A DNA stretch of 64,000 nucleotides from Gordionus sp. m RMFG-2023 (taxonomy: Eukaryota; Nematomorpha; Gordioida; Chordodea; Parachordodidae), in NCBI RefSeq assembly GCF_954871325.1, contig NC_088777.1, positions 12,563,366-12,627,365 on the forward strand, in the 5' to 3' direction. Within the stretch, counting starts at the first letter, position 1. Each line of letters begins with the position of its first letter. The translations under genes were made by a program, and so were the position numbers. Below, in pieces: positions 49,901-57,660 of this stretch. The notes beneath the pieces are model-generated. The model had not been told where the DNA came from. It ran no database searches and worked only from the letters and a program-made list of their open reading frames with translations.

Positions 49901-52900
49901 GACAATTGTCATAACCATTATTTTTTAAGTTTTTTGATTTTTGTTGACGAAAATATGTTAAAATGAATAATAATAACATGTTTAAATAAAAATTTAGTGA
50001 AGATGTACTATAGAAAAGTGACAATTGTCATAATCGTTATTTTTAAAATTTCTTTGATGTAAATGGGTAAAAATATAGATTGTAAAATTAAAATTACCTG
50101 AGTATATGCCATAGAAAAACATATGGTAATAATAGATTCTTCCCCAAAAACAGGAGCAAATTGGCATTTTATTACATCCATTCATCGGGTCAGAAATTAA
50201 TATGCAAAATTTATATCATAATATCTAATACTAAGTTAGAAATTATTATTTTTTTACCAATTTTCACCAGACAATCTTGTTTAAAATTTATCAATATCGA
50301 TGCAAGTTAACTATTTTCGTCAAAAAAAATCAAAAAACTTTAAAAATAACGATTATGACAATTGTCGCTTATCTAGAGTACATCTTCACTAAATTTTTAT
50401 TTAAACATGTTATCAATACTTATTTTAAAATATCTTTGTCAATAAAATTCAAAAAACTTTAAAAATAACGATTATGACAATTGTCACTTTTCATTGGTAC
50501 ATCTTCACTAAATTTATATTTACACATGTTATTAATACTTATTTTAACATATTTTCGTCAAAAAAACTTTAAAAATAACGATTATGACAATTGTCACTTT
50601 TCTATAATACATCTTCACTAAATTTTTATTTAAACATGTTTTTAATATTTATTTTAACATATTTTCTTCAAAAAAATTCAAAAAACTTTAAAAATAACGA
50701 TTATGACAAATGTCACTTTTCATTGGTACATCTTCACTAAATTTATATTTACACATGTTATTAATACTTATTTTAACATATTTTCTTCAAAAAACTTTTA
50801 AAATAACGATTATGACAAATGCCACTTTTCATTGGTACATCTTCACTAAATTTATATTTACACATGTTATTAATACTTATTTTAACATATTTTCGTCAAA
50901 AAAATTCAAAAAACTTTAAAAATAGCGATTATGACAATTGTCACTTTTCATTGGTACATCTTCACTAAATTTATATTTACACATGTTATTAATACTTATT
51001 TTAACATATTTTCGTCAAAAAAATTCGAAAAACTTTAAAAATAACGATTATGACAATTGCCACTTTTCATTGGTACATCTTCACTAAATTTGTATTTACA
51101 CATGTTATTAATACTTATTTTAACATACTTTCTTCAAAAAAATTAAAAAAAATCTTATAAAAGAACGATTATGACAATTGTCACATTTATTATCCTCAAA
51201 AAGATCATATAAACATCAAAAAAGTTTCATAAAATCCACCTCATTTAATAATAAATAGATAATTTTAAAAAAATGATAAAAGATTTCACCTAAAAGATTG
51301 TTTATTTATCTAATAAAATTTACAATATAATTCCTCAATAAAAGATGTATTTACAAAGAAGATTGTGAAAATCACTAATAAATTATATAATAAAGAATAT
51401 TACATTTTTACAATATAGCAGCATTTATTTTTTTTATTAAAAAAACATCAAATAAATAAATTTATTTTCATTTCAAAATATAATAATATAAATAAAAAAT
51501 ATTAAATCATATCATGTTTATTTGTTGATAATAATAAAATATTTACATTAAATATAAATAAAATAAATTATTTTACTAAAATAAATAAATAATAATTAAT
51601 GCTCATCGATGCAGAATTTTGACTAATTTATTTTAGCCAATTTTTAGGCTTAGCCCATTTTTAGGCTTAGCCAATTTTTAGGCTTAGCCAATTTTTAGGC
51701 TTAGCCGATTTTAGGCTTAGCCAATTTTTAGGCTTAGCCTAATTAGGCTTAGCCGATTTTTAGGCTTTACCTAATTAGGCTTAGCCGATTTTTCCACCTA
51801 AAATCTCGGCTAAGCCGTTTTTAGTCGGCTAAAATTAGCCGATTACGCAACACTAGTGAGGAGTAAGAACTTTTTAAAAACACTAGTAATTATTTGAAGG
51901 AGTAAGAACTCTTTAAGATATCTAAATGTTAATAAAATATTAATATAAGGATATTTAATATGAATAAAATGCTCTATTCAAGTTTAAGAATTATATAGTT
52001 CAATTTTCATAATGTTTTACTTTAATCAACAAAATTTTTCATAATATTTTTTGTATTACTTTAAGATCAAAATAATTTTTCATCATTTTTTGTATTATTT
52101 TAAGATCAACATAATGTTTCAAATATGGAAGAACTCTTAATTATGACTGTTTCTGCAAATATAAGAAATTTTAGATAATAAGGGGGTATATAATAATGCA
52201 AATTTCATATTTTTAATTTCATAATTAAAGGCTTGATTGATATTATGCCAATTAAATAAAGGATAAAAGAAAAGGACACGATTTTAAGATGTTGTTCATG
52301 TAATGGCGAGGTGTTTTTTATAAAGGTTTTTTTAACAAATAGTGCATGTATCTAATTGTGATGAGAAAAGAAACAAACATATTTCTCAAAATAATCAAAG
52401 TATCAAAATTATTATTTAATTTTTTTTTTCTGTAAAGGTTTTGTACATTTTTTATTACTATAGCCTAAAATACAAATAATAGTCCTGCGGCCTTGCCTGG
52501 AGTGAGTCGTAAAACAGTAGATTCGATAAGTTTCTTTTTGAAAGTTTAAAAGAAATTAAGCCTTCAAATATAAAATTAAATAATTATGAAATTTGCATTA
52601 TTATTATATACCCCTTGATTCTCTTAAATTACTTATGTTTGCTGAAACAGATAATTGGGAGTTCTTCCATATTTGTAACATTATGTTGATCTTAAAATAA
52701 AACAAAAATGTTATGGAATATTATGCGGATCTTAAAGCAATACAAAAAATATTATAAAAATTGAACTATACAATTCTTAAACTTGAATAGAGCATTTTAT
52801 TCAGAATCAGAATAAATATTCTCATCTTAATATTTTATTATCATTTAGATAAATTGTATTATTTTTAATTTAGAAATAATTACTTACCGAGTTTTTACTC

Positions 52901-54788
52901 CTCTTAAAATAAATCTTAATATAAAAAGTACACAGATATATTATTTATACTTTATATATTAAACAAAATATAATAAATATTTTTTTAAGCCATAATTGTG
53001 GTTTATAAATGTTATAATCAAGCAAGGTATTGCTAAATTATTATAATGACATGACTAATTTATTAAATATTCAAATAACTCAAAAAGGATTATACATGAT
53101 ATTGAATTTTTTATCTCCACTCATTGTTAAATTATCAAAGAATTACTAAATTATTATGTGCAATGGTTAATTATATTATTGTAATTCCTAATTCATTTTA
53201 AGATAATTTAAAAAAGTAATAAATATAAAAAAATTTTAACCTACACTCGTTGCTATAAAATATTCTTGTAATGGCTAATATGTAAATATCCTGTTTGAAC
53301 TCTAAAATTTAATAAAAGTTTTAATAAAAGTTAGAATTATCATATTCAAGGATATAAAGTCGCAATTATCTTGGAAACGAAATAAAATTTAAAAAAAAAT
53401 TAAAAAATAAAAAAATTTAAATTAGAGGAAGTTGTTCGTACCCCGCCCCCTCCCACCCCGTTATAGGGGCCACTCCTGGAGGTTAAAGAATACACTTGTC
53501 AGATAGTTACTTCTGATGATTATTATGAGACTTATGATTCGGACTTGAATAACCATTCATTTATTTTACCTTATCATTTACTTTCTAATTTTTCTGTTTT
53601 CCCTAATTTATCAATTTTATATAATAAATATTTATTAACTATTCCTACTACCTCATGTACAGCCGAAAGGGTCATGAGTAAAATTAAACGAAATAAAACA
53701 AAACTTCATAGTACCGTGAAAGATCATTTTCTTAATAATTTAACCATTTTATTGGCATAAAATTTCTTTTAACAATTAAATATTGAAGAAATTATAAATT
53801 CTTTCACTTTCTTTCCCTAAGTTGTTTAAATTATTAATTTAAAATAAAATATATAATTTATTATATAATGAAATTGATGCAATAAAAATTATTTTTGAAA
53901 TTTATAATTAAGGTTGAAAGTAAATAAAAAAAATTAAAGTTTTTTTGGAGGGGAGAGGGGTATTTTTTTAAGGGTGGAGGGTATTCTGCTTTCATCGCTC
54001 AAACACTAGACTAAGTTATTGATGTTACGAAGATTAGGATGTAAATTTAGTTTCTTACGGTCGTTAATACCCCTACCCCATCCACCCCACAACTCTCGCC
54101 TCCTAGAGATTAGCCTAGCTTTTATTTTACATATATTAAATAGCGAAAATGATTAGTGTGCACTTCGAAATGGAGGAATTTGATTGGCACTTTTTGAAAA
54201 TAAATTCCTATCGAAATCGCCGGATAAAATACGACTGAACTCGGATTGGTCTGACTCGGACCTAAAATTTTAATTATTTTGCCATACAAATGCTTATTCT
54301 CTTCAGGAAAAACACTGATTTTTTAATATTTTCCTCTCGCCCTATTGGTACTCCGAGTTTTGGAAAAATGAGCCAATAAAATCTCATATCGGGCCGGACC
54401 TAAAAAAATAATAAGCCCGATACAGAGTTCAATAAAGGCGCATCTACAAAATGTGATAATTGCCATTTAAAAAAAATAAGAAATGATTAACAATACAAAA
54501 CCAGGGAATTAAATGCAGATCATTTGAATACTGCAAAATTGTTTGCTATTCAATTTATGACCCCCCTATAAAATGATCTAGTAATGAAAGAAATGATTTA
54601 ATATAATTTACAAAACAGGTGCTGAAGTAGGTATTAGTACATCACGCATACACGCCAGAGGCCCCGTAGGGATGGATGGTCTCTTGACAACCAAATGGAT
54701 CATGAAAGGCAATGGAAATTGTGTCTCAGATTTTACTGCCGGTTCGGACCAAAAATACATACACAAAAAATTATTTAAAACGTATTAA
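28938..54788 (+). CDS. ALDH18A1: Delta-1-pyrroline-5-carboxylate synthase (P5CS)
   Basis: A bifunctional mitochondrial enzyme: N-terminal glutamate 5-kinase phosphorylates glutamate, and C-terminal gamma-glutamyl phosphate reductase makes glutamate semialdehyde/P5C for proline and ornithine. Fifteen exons with GT-AG borders and matching phases: 28938-29399, 37166-37363, 40032-40244, 40511-40663, 41133-41387, 41611-41821, 42153-42296, 42461-42687, 42740-42877, 43127-43238, 43559-43642, 44015-44136, 44307-44535, 44776-44871, 54619-54788; 2814 nt, 937 residues (human 795). The kinase starts near residue 123 ([11 protein letters not shown], then [27 protein letters not shown]). The reductase starts near 500 and includes [28 protein letters not shown] and the catalytic Cys744 in [12 protein letters not shown]. 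Extra length comes from a basic, Ser-rich leader of about 120 residues (likely mitochondrial import) and an Asn-rich insert at about 185-262. The start ATG is the first in the frame; ATGs at 28983 or 29046 are alternatives. Introns 1, 2 and 14 hold transposons. Confidence 0.95.
30148..30354. mobile_element. Short MITE in ALDH18A1 intron 1
   Basis: Imperfect inverted ends of about 90 bp: TAGATTGGCGATTCATTAAT at the left and, inverted, TAGATTGTCGATTCATTCAT at the right. Both arms then contain AAAAGTGTCCAT and, further in, TTTGCAC. There is no coding capacity. It can fold on itself almost fully. Confidence 0.6.
31660..31703. repeat. Isolated GC-rich hAT-type terminus
   Basis: Reads on the minus strand TAGTGATGTGCATCGGGCC, then TAATTTTTCAAGCCAGGG, the same kind of end as at 2810-2829 and 45803-45819. 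No partner end was found nearby. Confidence 0.4.
31990..32762 (-). pseudogene. hAT transposase remnant in ALDH18A1 intron 1
   Basis: On the minus strand, about 32150-32045 reads [20 protein letters not shown] followed by [11 protein letters not shown], the C-terminal hAT pattern LPSSAxVERLFS. An 80-codon frame at 32708-32466 lies upstream in the right direction but has no clear motif. At 32728-32762 the minus strand begins CAGGGTTGGCAAGTCGGTCA, a typical hAT terminal inverted repeat at the expected 5' end. The 3' end is not found, and most of the catalytic region is missing. Confidence 0.55.
33556..34733 (+). mobile_element. hAT transposon nested in ALDH18A1 intron 1
   Basis: Terminal inverted repeats TAGGCCTA at both ends and an exact 8-bp target duplication ATCTATAT (33548-33555 and 34734-34741). 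Subterminal regions (33580-33665, 34575-34715) are packed with alternating TCGAAT/ATTCGA words, likely transposase-binding or folding repeats. It is 1178 bp, internally shortened, and carries the C-terminal third of its transposase. Confidence 0.88.
33667..34267 (+). pseudogene. hAT transposase C-terminal part
   Basis: Two overlapping frames. The first (33667-33918) contains [14 protein letters not shown], the block before the hAT dimerisation domain. The second (33893-34267) contains [20 protein letters not shown], then [14 protein letters not shown] and a final KTLCLKNWI, the complete dimerisation region. A frame change of one lies between them near 33900. The N-terminal BED finger and first catalytic acids are absent, so the copy is defective. 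Confidence 0.8.
35262..35805 (+). mobile_element. Partial hAT element with BED-finger coding remnant
   Basis: The right end at about 35797-35805 reads inverted AGGGCTGTGCCGATTAAC, a hAT-style terminus, with CGGATCGGATCGG words just inside. The left end is unclear (ATCGGATCAGGCCGATAC near 35280). At about 35550-35650 the plus strand reads [20 protein letters not shown] then ICG, the start of a BED zinc finger of a hAT transposase. The interior between finger and right end is missing. Confidence 0.5.
36391..36633 (-). pseudogene. BED-finger first exon of a hAT-type gene
   Basis: ATG at 36633 opens 81 codons ending at a good splice donor (AAG|GTAATT at 36391-36390). An acidic N-terminus is followed by [20 protein letters not shown], then [20 protein letters not shown] and KHLK. 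The C..C and the Asn-x-x-x-His spacing fit the BED-type finger at the N-terminus of hAT transposases and ZBED proteins. The frame is clean, but I see no further exon, so it is either a remnant or the first exon of a domesticated gene embedded antisense in ALDH18A1 intron 1. Confidence 0.45.
37511..39735 (-). mobile_element. Long-inverted-repeat element B (same family as element A)
   Basis: Lies in ALDH18A1 intron 2. Left arm about 37511-38050 and right arm about 39230-39735 are inverted copies with scattered differences (shared words include AAAAATGAATGAAACTTGGC and TCGCGAAGTGCGTGATTTCA). The left end reads GGGGATTCCACGTCAAATCT, which resembles the end of element A (GGTGAATTCCATATCAAATC). TATA flanks both ends. 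The centre codes on the minus strand for the same signature protein. The arms are more diverged from each other than those of element A, so this copy looks older. Confidence 0.8.
38385..38960 (-). pseudogene. Signature protein of element B (putative transposase, broken)
   Basis: About 38673-38390 on the minus strand is open for some 95 codons: [20 protein letters not shown], then [40 protein letters not shown] and [11 protein letters not shown]. Upstream (about 38920-38850) [17 protein letters not shown] matches the corresponding block of element A (GEYLVIADFSENYAFIV). Between these blocks stops interrupt the frame. The shared invariant residues (D and ENY; SDG, QYKN; EWHF.AT.HGK.PCD..GG..KRLA) define the family. 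Function as a transposase is inferred. Confidence 0.65.
45449..45819. mobile_element. GC-rich hAT-type MITE in ALDH18A1 intron 14
   Basis: Inverted ends TAGAGATCTGCAAAG at 45449 and, inverted, TAGTGATCTTCGGGCC at 45819. Flanking 8-mers ATATATTA (45441-45448) and ATATATTG (45820-45827) match at 7 of 8. Inside are GGCCCGGCCCG, GGGCCGGGTCGGGTCGG and similar blocks. No coding capacity; it is a relative of the hAT at 676-2554. Confidence 0.7.
46024..46815. mobile_element. Fold-back element in ALDH18A1 intron 14
   Basis: Left arm from 46024 (CAGTGCTCAAATCATG) and right arm ending at 46815 (inverted TAGTGCTCAAAACATG). The arms match over several hundred bases, including AAGTGGCAG/CTGCCACTTCTACCATGGC near 46250 and 46695. 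No transposase is visible. The flanking 8-mers are only weakly alike. Confidence 0.6.
47686..48782 (-). mobile_element. Nested 1.1-kb hAT with GAACGCGTTC subterminal repeats
   Basis: Ends TAGTGCTGTTAAC at 47686 and, inverted, TAGTGTTGTAAAC at 48782, with the exact 8-bp duplication GCTAAACC on both sides (47678-47685 and 48783-48790). Both subterminal regions carry clusters of GAACGCGTTC with CACGTTCAA between them. It lies inside the 4.2-kb hAT and so is younger than it. Confidence 0.85.
47985..48155 (-). pseudogene. hAT transposase C-terminal fragment in the nested element
   Basis: The minus strand reads [20 protein letters not shown], then [20 protein letters not shown], the hAT dimerisation motif [10 protein letters not shown]...L...R..L. 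Only this end of the transposase remains, so the copy is an internal-deletion derivative. Confidence 0.75.
49313..50060 (+). repeat. Left tandem array, about 118-bp unit, about 7 copies
   Basis: GACAATTGTCATAATCGTTA recurs near 49313, 49429, 49551, 49669, 49782, 49902 and 50019. Each unit also has TTTTTTGAATTTTTTTGA, GAAAATATGTTAAAATAAGT and TTAGTGAAGATGTAC. The palindromic word GACAATTGTC begins each unit. Part of the hAT at 47609-51855. Confidence 0.9.
50330..51190 (-). repeat. Right tandem array, same unit inverted, about 8 copies
   Basis: The same unit as in 49313-50060, read on the other strand. Copies of TAACGATTATGACAATTGTC recur about every 110-120 bp from 50347 to 51167, with variants GACAAATG(T/C)C in two of them. 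The two arrays face each other across a unique centre of about 270 bp (50060-50330). Confidence 0.9.
53479..53760 (+). pseudogene. hAT transposase C-terminal fragment in ALDH18A1 intron 14
   Basis: An open stretch ending at 53760 with [20 protein letters not shown], then [20 protein letters not shown] and LLA. It matches the C-terminus of a hAT subfamily with IPxTSCxAER.xSKLK...KLRS.....RL.NLxIL. The N-terminal parts are missing. Orientation is the same as the host gene, but no splice logic links it to P5CS. Confidence 0.65.
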
Positions 54789-56536
54789 ACTAAGTAATTT
54801 GTTTTAAAATTATATTTTTAATTTTTTTAAATATTTATAATGTTAAAATTTAATTTGTTAGTAGCATACCAATTTTTTTAGAAACTCTAAATTTAACTGG
54901 CTTTACATGTTTACTAATTAATAATTTTAAATACTTATTTTTTCTTATATATTTTAAATAAAAATTATAAAATTTACAATGCAAAAATATACAAGGAACT
55001 TAATTATGTTGGAATTTGTAGTTTATAATATCAAAACTTTTTTGTCCTTACACAATTTTTTTTGACGCATTTTGAAAAGTATCTATTCTATGGACCATGG
55101 AATTTATTTATATTATTATGGAATTTTTATAACTTATATGTTTTCCTACCTTTTTCAATTCATTAAATGAACTGATGAATTTTTTTTGCAATATAATAGC
55201 TAGTTAGTTATACCTTCTAAAATCCTTTTATATGAATTACCCCTTTATAACATATCTTTCATTATTAAATATTTAAACATATGAAGATAGACAAATTATA
55301 AAGGTAGTGATAATGTTTTTTCTCTTAACATTATGATTTTTATATCTTTTTTGCCAATCAATAGCAAACCACGCCAATGTTTATTTAAATATAAACATAT
55401 TTTTATTTAATTATATAATATATATATTAAAAAGAAAGAATCTTGTGCTAAAGTTTTTATCTCAGCGTATACCTATGTCATCTAGTTATACTAAACTATA
55501 TTTTATTCTTTTTCATTTTTCAATAAAAATTTGTTTTAGTTTAAATTGTAAGCTACATTTTTGAATAAGTTTTGTTAATACAACTTTTTACTTTTTTAAT
55601 AATCATATCTAAATCGATAAATTCATTCATACAACTGATTCCTCAATTACTACTTATTAGCCCAGGCCAGGCACGTTTAGAATTGTATAAGTTGCCCAGT
55701 CTTCTAAATTTTTCTCCAGTCCGGCCCGAAATTATTCTAAAATTTTGCCCGATGCCTGGCCTCAAAATTTACGAACAGTCGCACCCGCCCCAGATAGTAA
55801 AAAATTTACTAAAAGTACGCCACGGTTCTAATTTTTTATACGAATTTTCCGGCCATCAGGGTTTTAATATTCCTCATTGTCAATTAAGCACTTATATTCT
55901 AGATGTCTATTTCTATAAATCGTGTATAAATCACTGTGTTTGATATCTCTGTCAGACACCTTCACAAACCTAATTATTGGATCAAGCACGGTCCAGTCCG
56001 GCAGTAAACAAGCCTGAGGTATGCTAAACTTCAAAAAAATTTCCCTTCCCAAACCCATATATAAAAGTTTAATTTTTTATATTTATCAAAGATAAACAAT
56101 ATATAAGTGTATTTTTAGGCAATCATTTTGTTTACAATGCTGAAATTTATATTACTAGAAGAAAAAATTGCAATATTTTTTTAAGTTAGCAACTGTTTTA
56201 AATAATCAAAATTAAAATAATTATTTAGACCCAAGCCCATTAAAAAAATTTTTTTTAACAGGCCCACTAGAAAATATATTATTAGGATCCAGCCCGTCCA
56301 TAAAATATACTGAACACTACAAAAACTCATAGAAAATATACTTTTATAATAACTAGCAATTATAACATGAAGGATTGGTTTTCTTTTTCATCTAAGGTAG
56401 AAATTCCATACAGCTTCTTGAATTTTATCATTATAAAAGGTATAAGCGGATGCCTAAAATCAAAGTCATTATATAGCTTCGAATACTAAGGGTTATTTTG
56501 GTGAACCCGAACTCCTTTCAATTATATTAGTCTAAT
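54789..56536. other. Intergenic, degraded GC-rich repeat remnants
   Basis: No gene. About 55655-55800 contains scattered CCAGGCCAGGC, GTCCGGCCCGAAA and GCCCGATGCCTGGCC words, a degraded relative of the GC-rich hAT ends elsewhere in the window. Confidence 0.4.
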
Positions 56537-56744
56537 TAGTGTTGTTAAATGGCTCGATTTTTAAAAATAGCTAACTCAATATTTTAGCCAGAAAAAATAT
56601 TGCCTAACCTCGATTCTCTCTAATAGATTGTCCAAGCCTTTGTACCAGCTAGGAACAAAATCTTAAGACAGGCACAATATTTTTCTGGATAAAATAATTG
56701 AGTTAACCGTTTTTACAAATCGGCAATCAAGTTAAACAAAACTA
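56537..56744. mobile_element. Short hAT-like MITE
   Basis: Left end TAGTGTTGTTAAATGG and right end, inverted, TAGTTTTGTTTAACTTG. Both arms continue with GATTTxTAAAAAxxGxTAACTCAAT and CCAGAAAAATATTG-type words. The flanking 8-mers AGTCTAAT and AGCTTAAT match at 6 of 8. About 208 bp, no coding capacity. Confidence 0.55.
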
Positions 56745-57089
56745 AGCTTAATTCAGTCCATTGAGCACGATAATGTCCTGCAAAATTGATTTCTCATGCT
56801 AGCTCTAACACGACTAAGGTCGGGTAGCAACTCTTATTTTTTTTTATATTAGGAATAGGCCGAGCATAAATTTGCAAAAATTTATGTTATTTTTTGATTT
56901 TCTTAATGCTTTTATTAATTCCATCTTTTTAAGAAATTATTTTTTATTTTCCTCCAGCACTTATTAATTTTTCCGCTTTCCTTGAAATAAATCAAATTTT
57001 TTAGTAACCAATTTATTTTTCGGATTGGATTTGGATATAATTTTAAGTCGTTTCGGACTAATTTTTAAAATAACAGTTAGGGCTGGACA

Positions 57090-57660
57090 GGACTCGGATA
57101 AAAAGGGAGTGAACGAAAATGACAAATGAATCGATTCAAAAAATTATAATCAAATAACGAATAATAATTTTATTTAAAAATTTGACGAATAATAAAATTC
57201 GCAAATTTTAGTAAATATTCGAATTATCCGTTAATTTTAAATATTATTTACAAATATTTAATTAATTTCCAAATTAAAATAAACATCACTGAACGGTCAA
57301 AAAGCGAGTAAATGATAGAGTTCTTATCTTGCATTCATAGTTAGCACGAATTCGCGCTAACTGTGAATGTGGGGTGATACATCTTATAAATTTCCATGTT
57401 TATAGGTACAAATATGATTTACCAAAAATGGAATGAAAATGAGAAACTATTTAGTAAAACTTTATGTCTGAAAGAAATTTGCTTTTTTTATATAAATTTA
57501 TTTTAAAAATATTTATAAATCATGACAATAGTATGTTTGAATATATTTTTATTGCCTTTACAAAATAGAATACCTGAAAAAAAATCTAAATTAATCATAC
57601 ATTATTATGAATACTAAAATATTCGATACTAATCAAATTTTTCGATTCTATTTTCTAGTG
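57090..57660 (+). pseudogene. Degraded relative of the 33.5-kb hAT
   Basis: Near 57410-57480 the plus strand keeps GGTACAAATATGAT...AAAAATGGAATG...AATGAGAAACTA...ACTTTATGTCTGAAAG, an evident relative of the end of the transposase at 34170-34240 (GGAACAAATATGAT...AATGAGAAAACTATT...ACTTTATGCTTAAAA). Flanks carry ATTCGAAT-type words like the subterminal repeats there. Heavily decayed. Confidence 0.5.

Larger units (their letters stand above)
47609..51855. mobile_element. 4.2-kb hAT element with inverted satellite arrays
   Basis: Ends TAGTGTTGCGTAATCGGC at 47609 and its inverted copy ending at 51855, with an exact 8-bp target duplication GTGAGGAG (47601-47608 and 51856-51863). Subterminal copies of TTAGGCTTAGCCGATTTT are numerous at the right (51640-51800) and fewer at the left. 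Further in, about 400-bp inverted flanks lead to two tandem arrays in opposite orientation. No transposase of its own is recognisable, so it is non-autonomous. It contains a nested hAT at 47686-48782. Confidence 0.85.
47178..53362. mobile_element. Large fold-back element interrupted by a hAT
   Basis: A long palindrome: left arm 47178-47608 plus 51856-52270, right arm about 52545-53362, centre near 52400. Shared words include CAAACAGGATATT, TAGCAACGAGTGTAGGTT, TCATTATAATA.. and ATAAACCACAATT. The left arm is split by the hAT at 47609-51855; the uninterrupted right arm shows the pre-insertion sequence (inverted AAGAGGAGTAAAAAC at about 52893-52907). No transposase is seen. It sits in the last intron of ALDH18A1. 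Confidence 0.8.
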
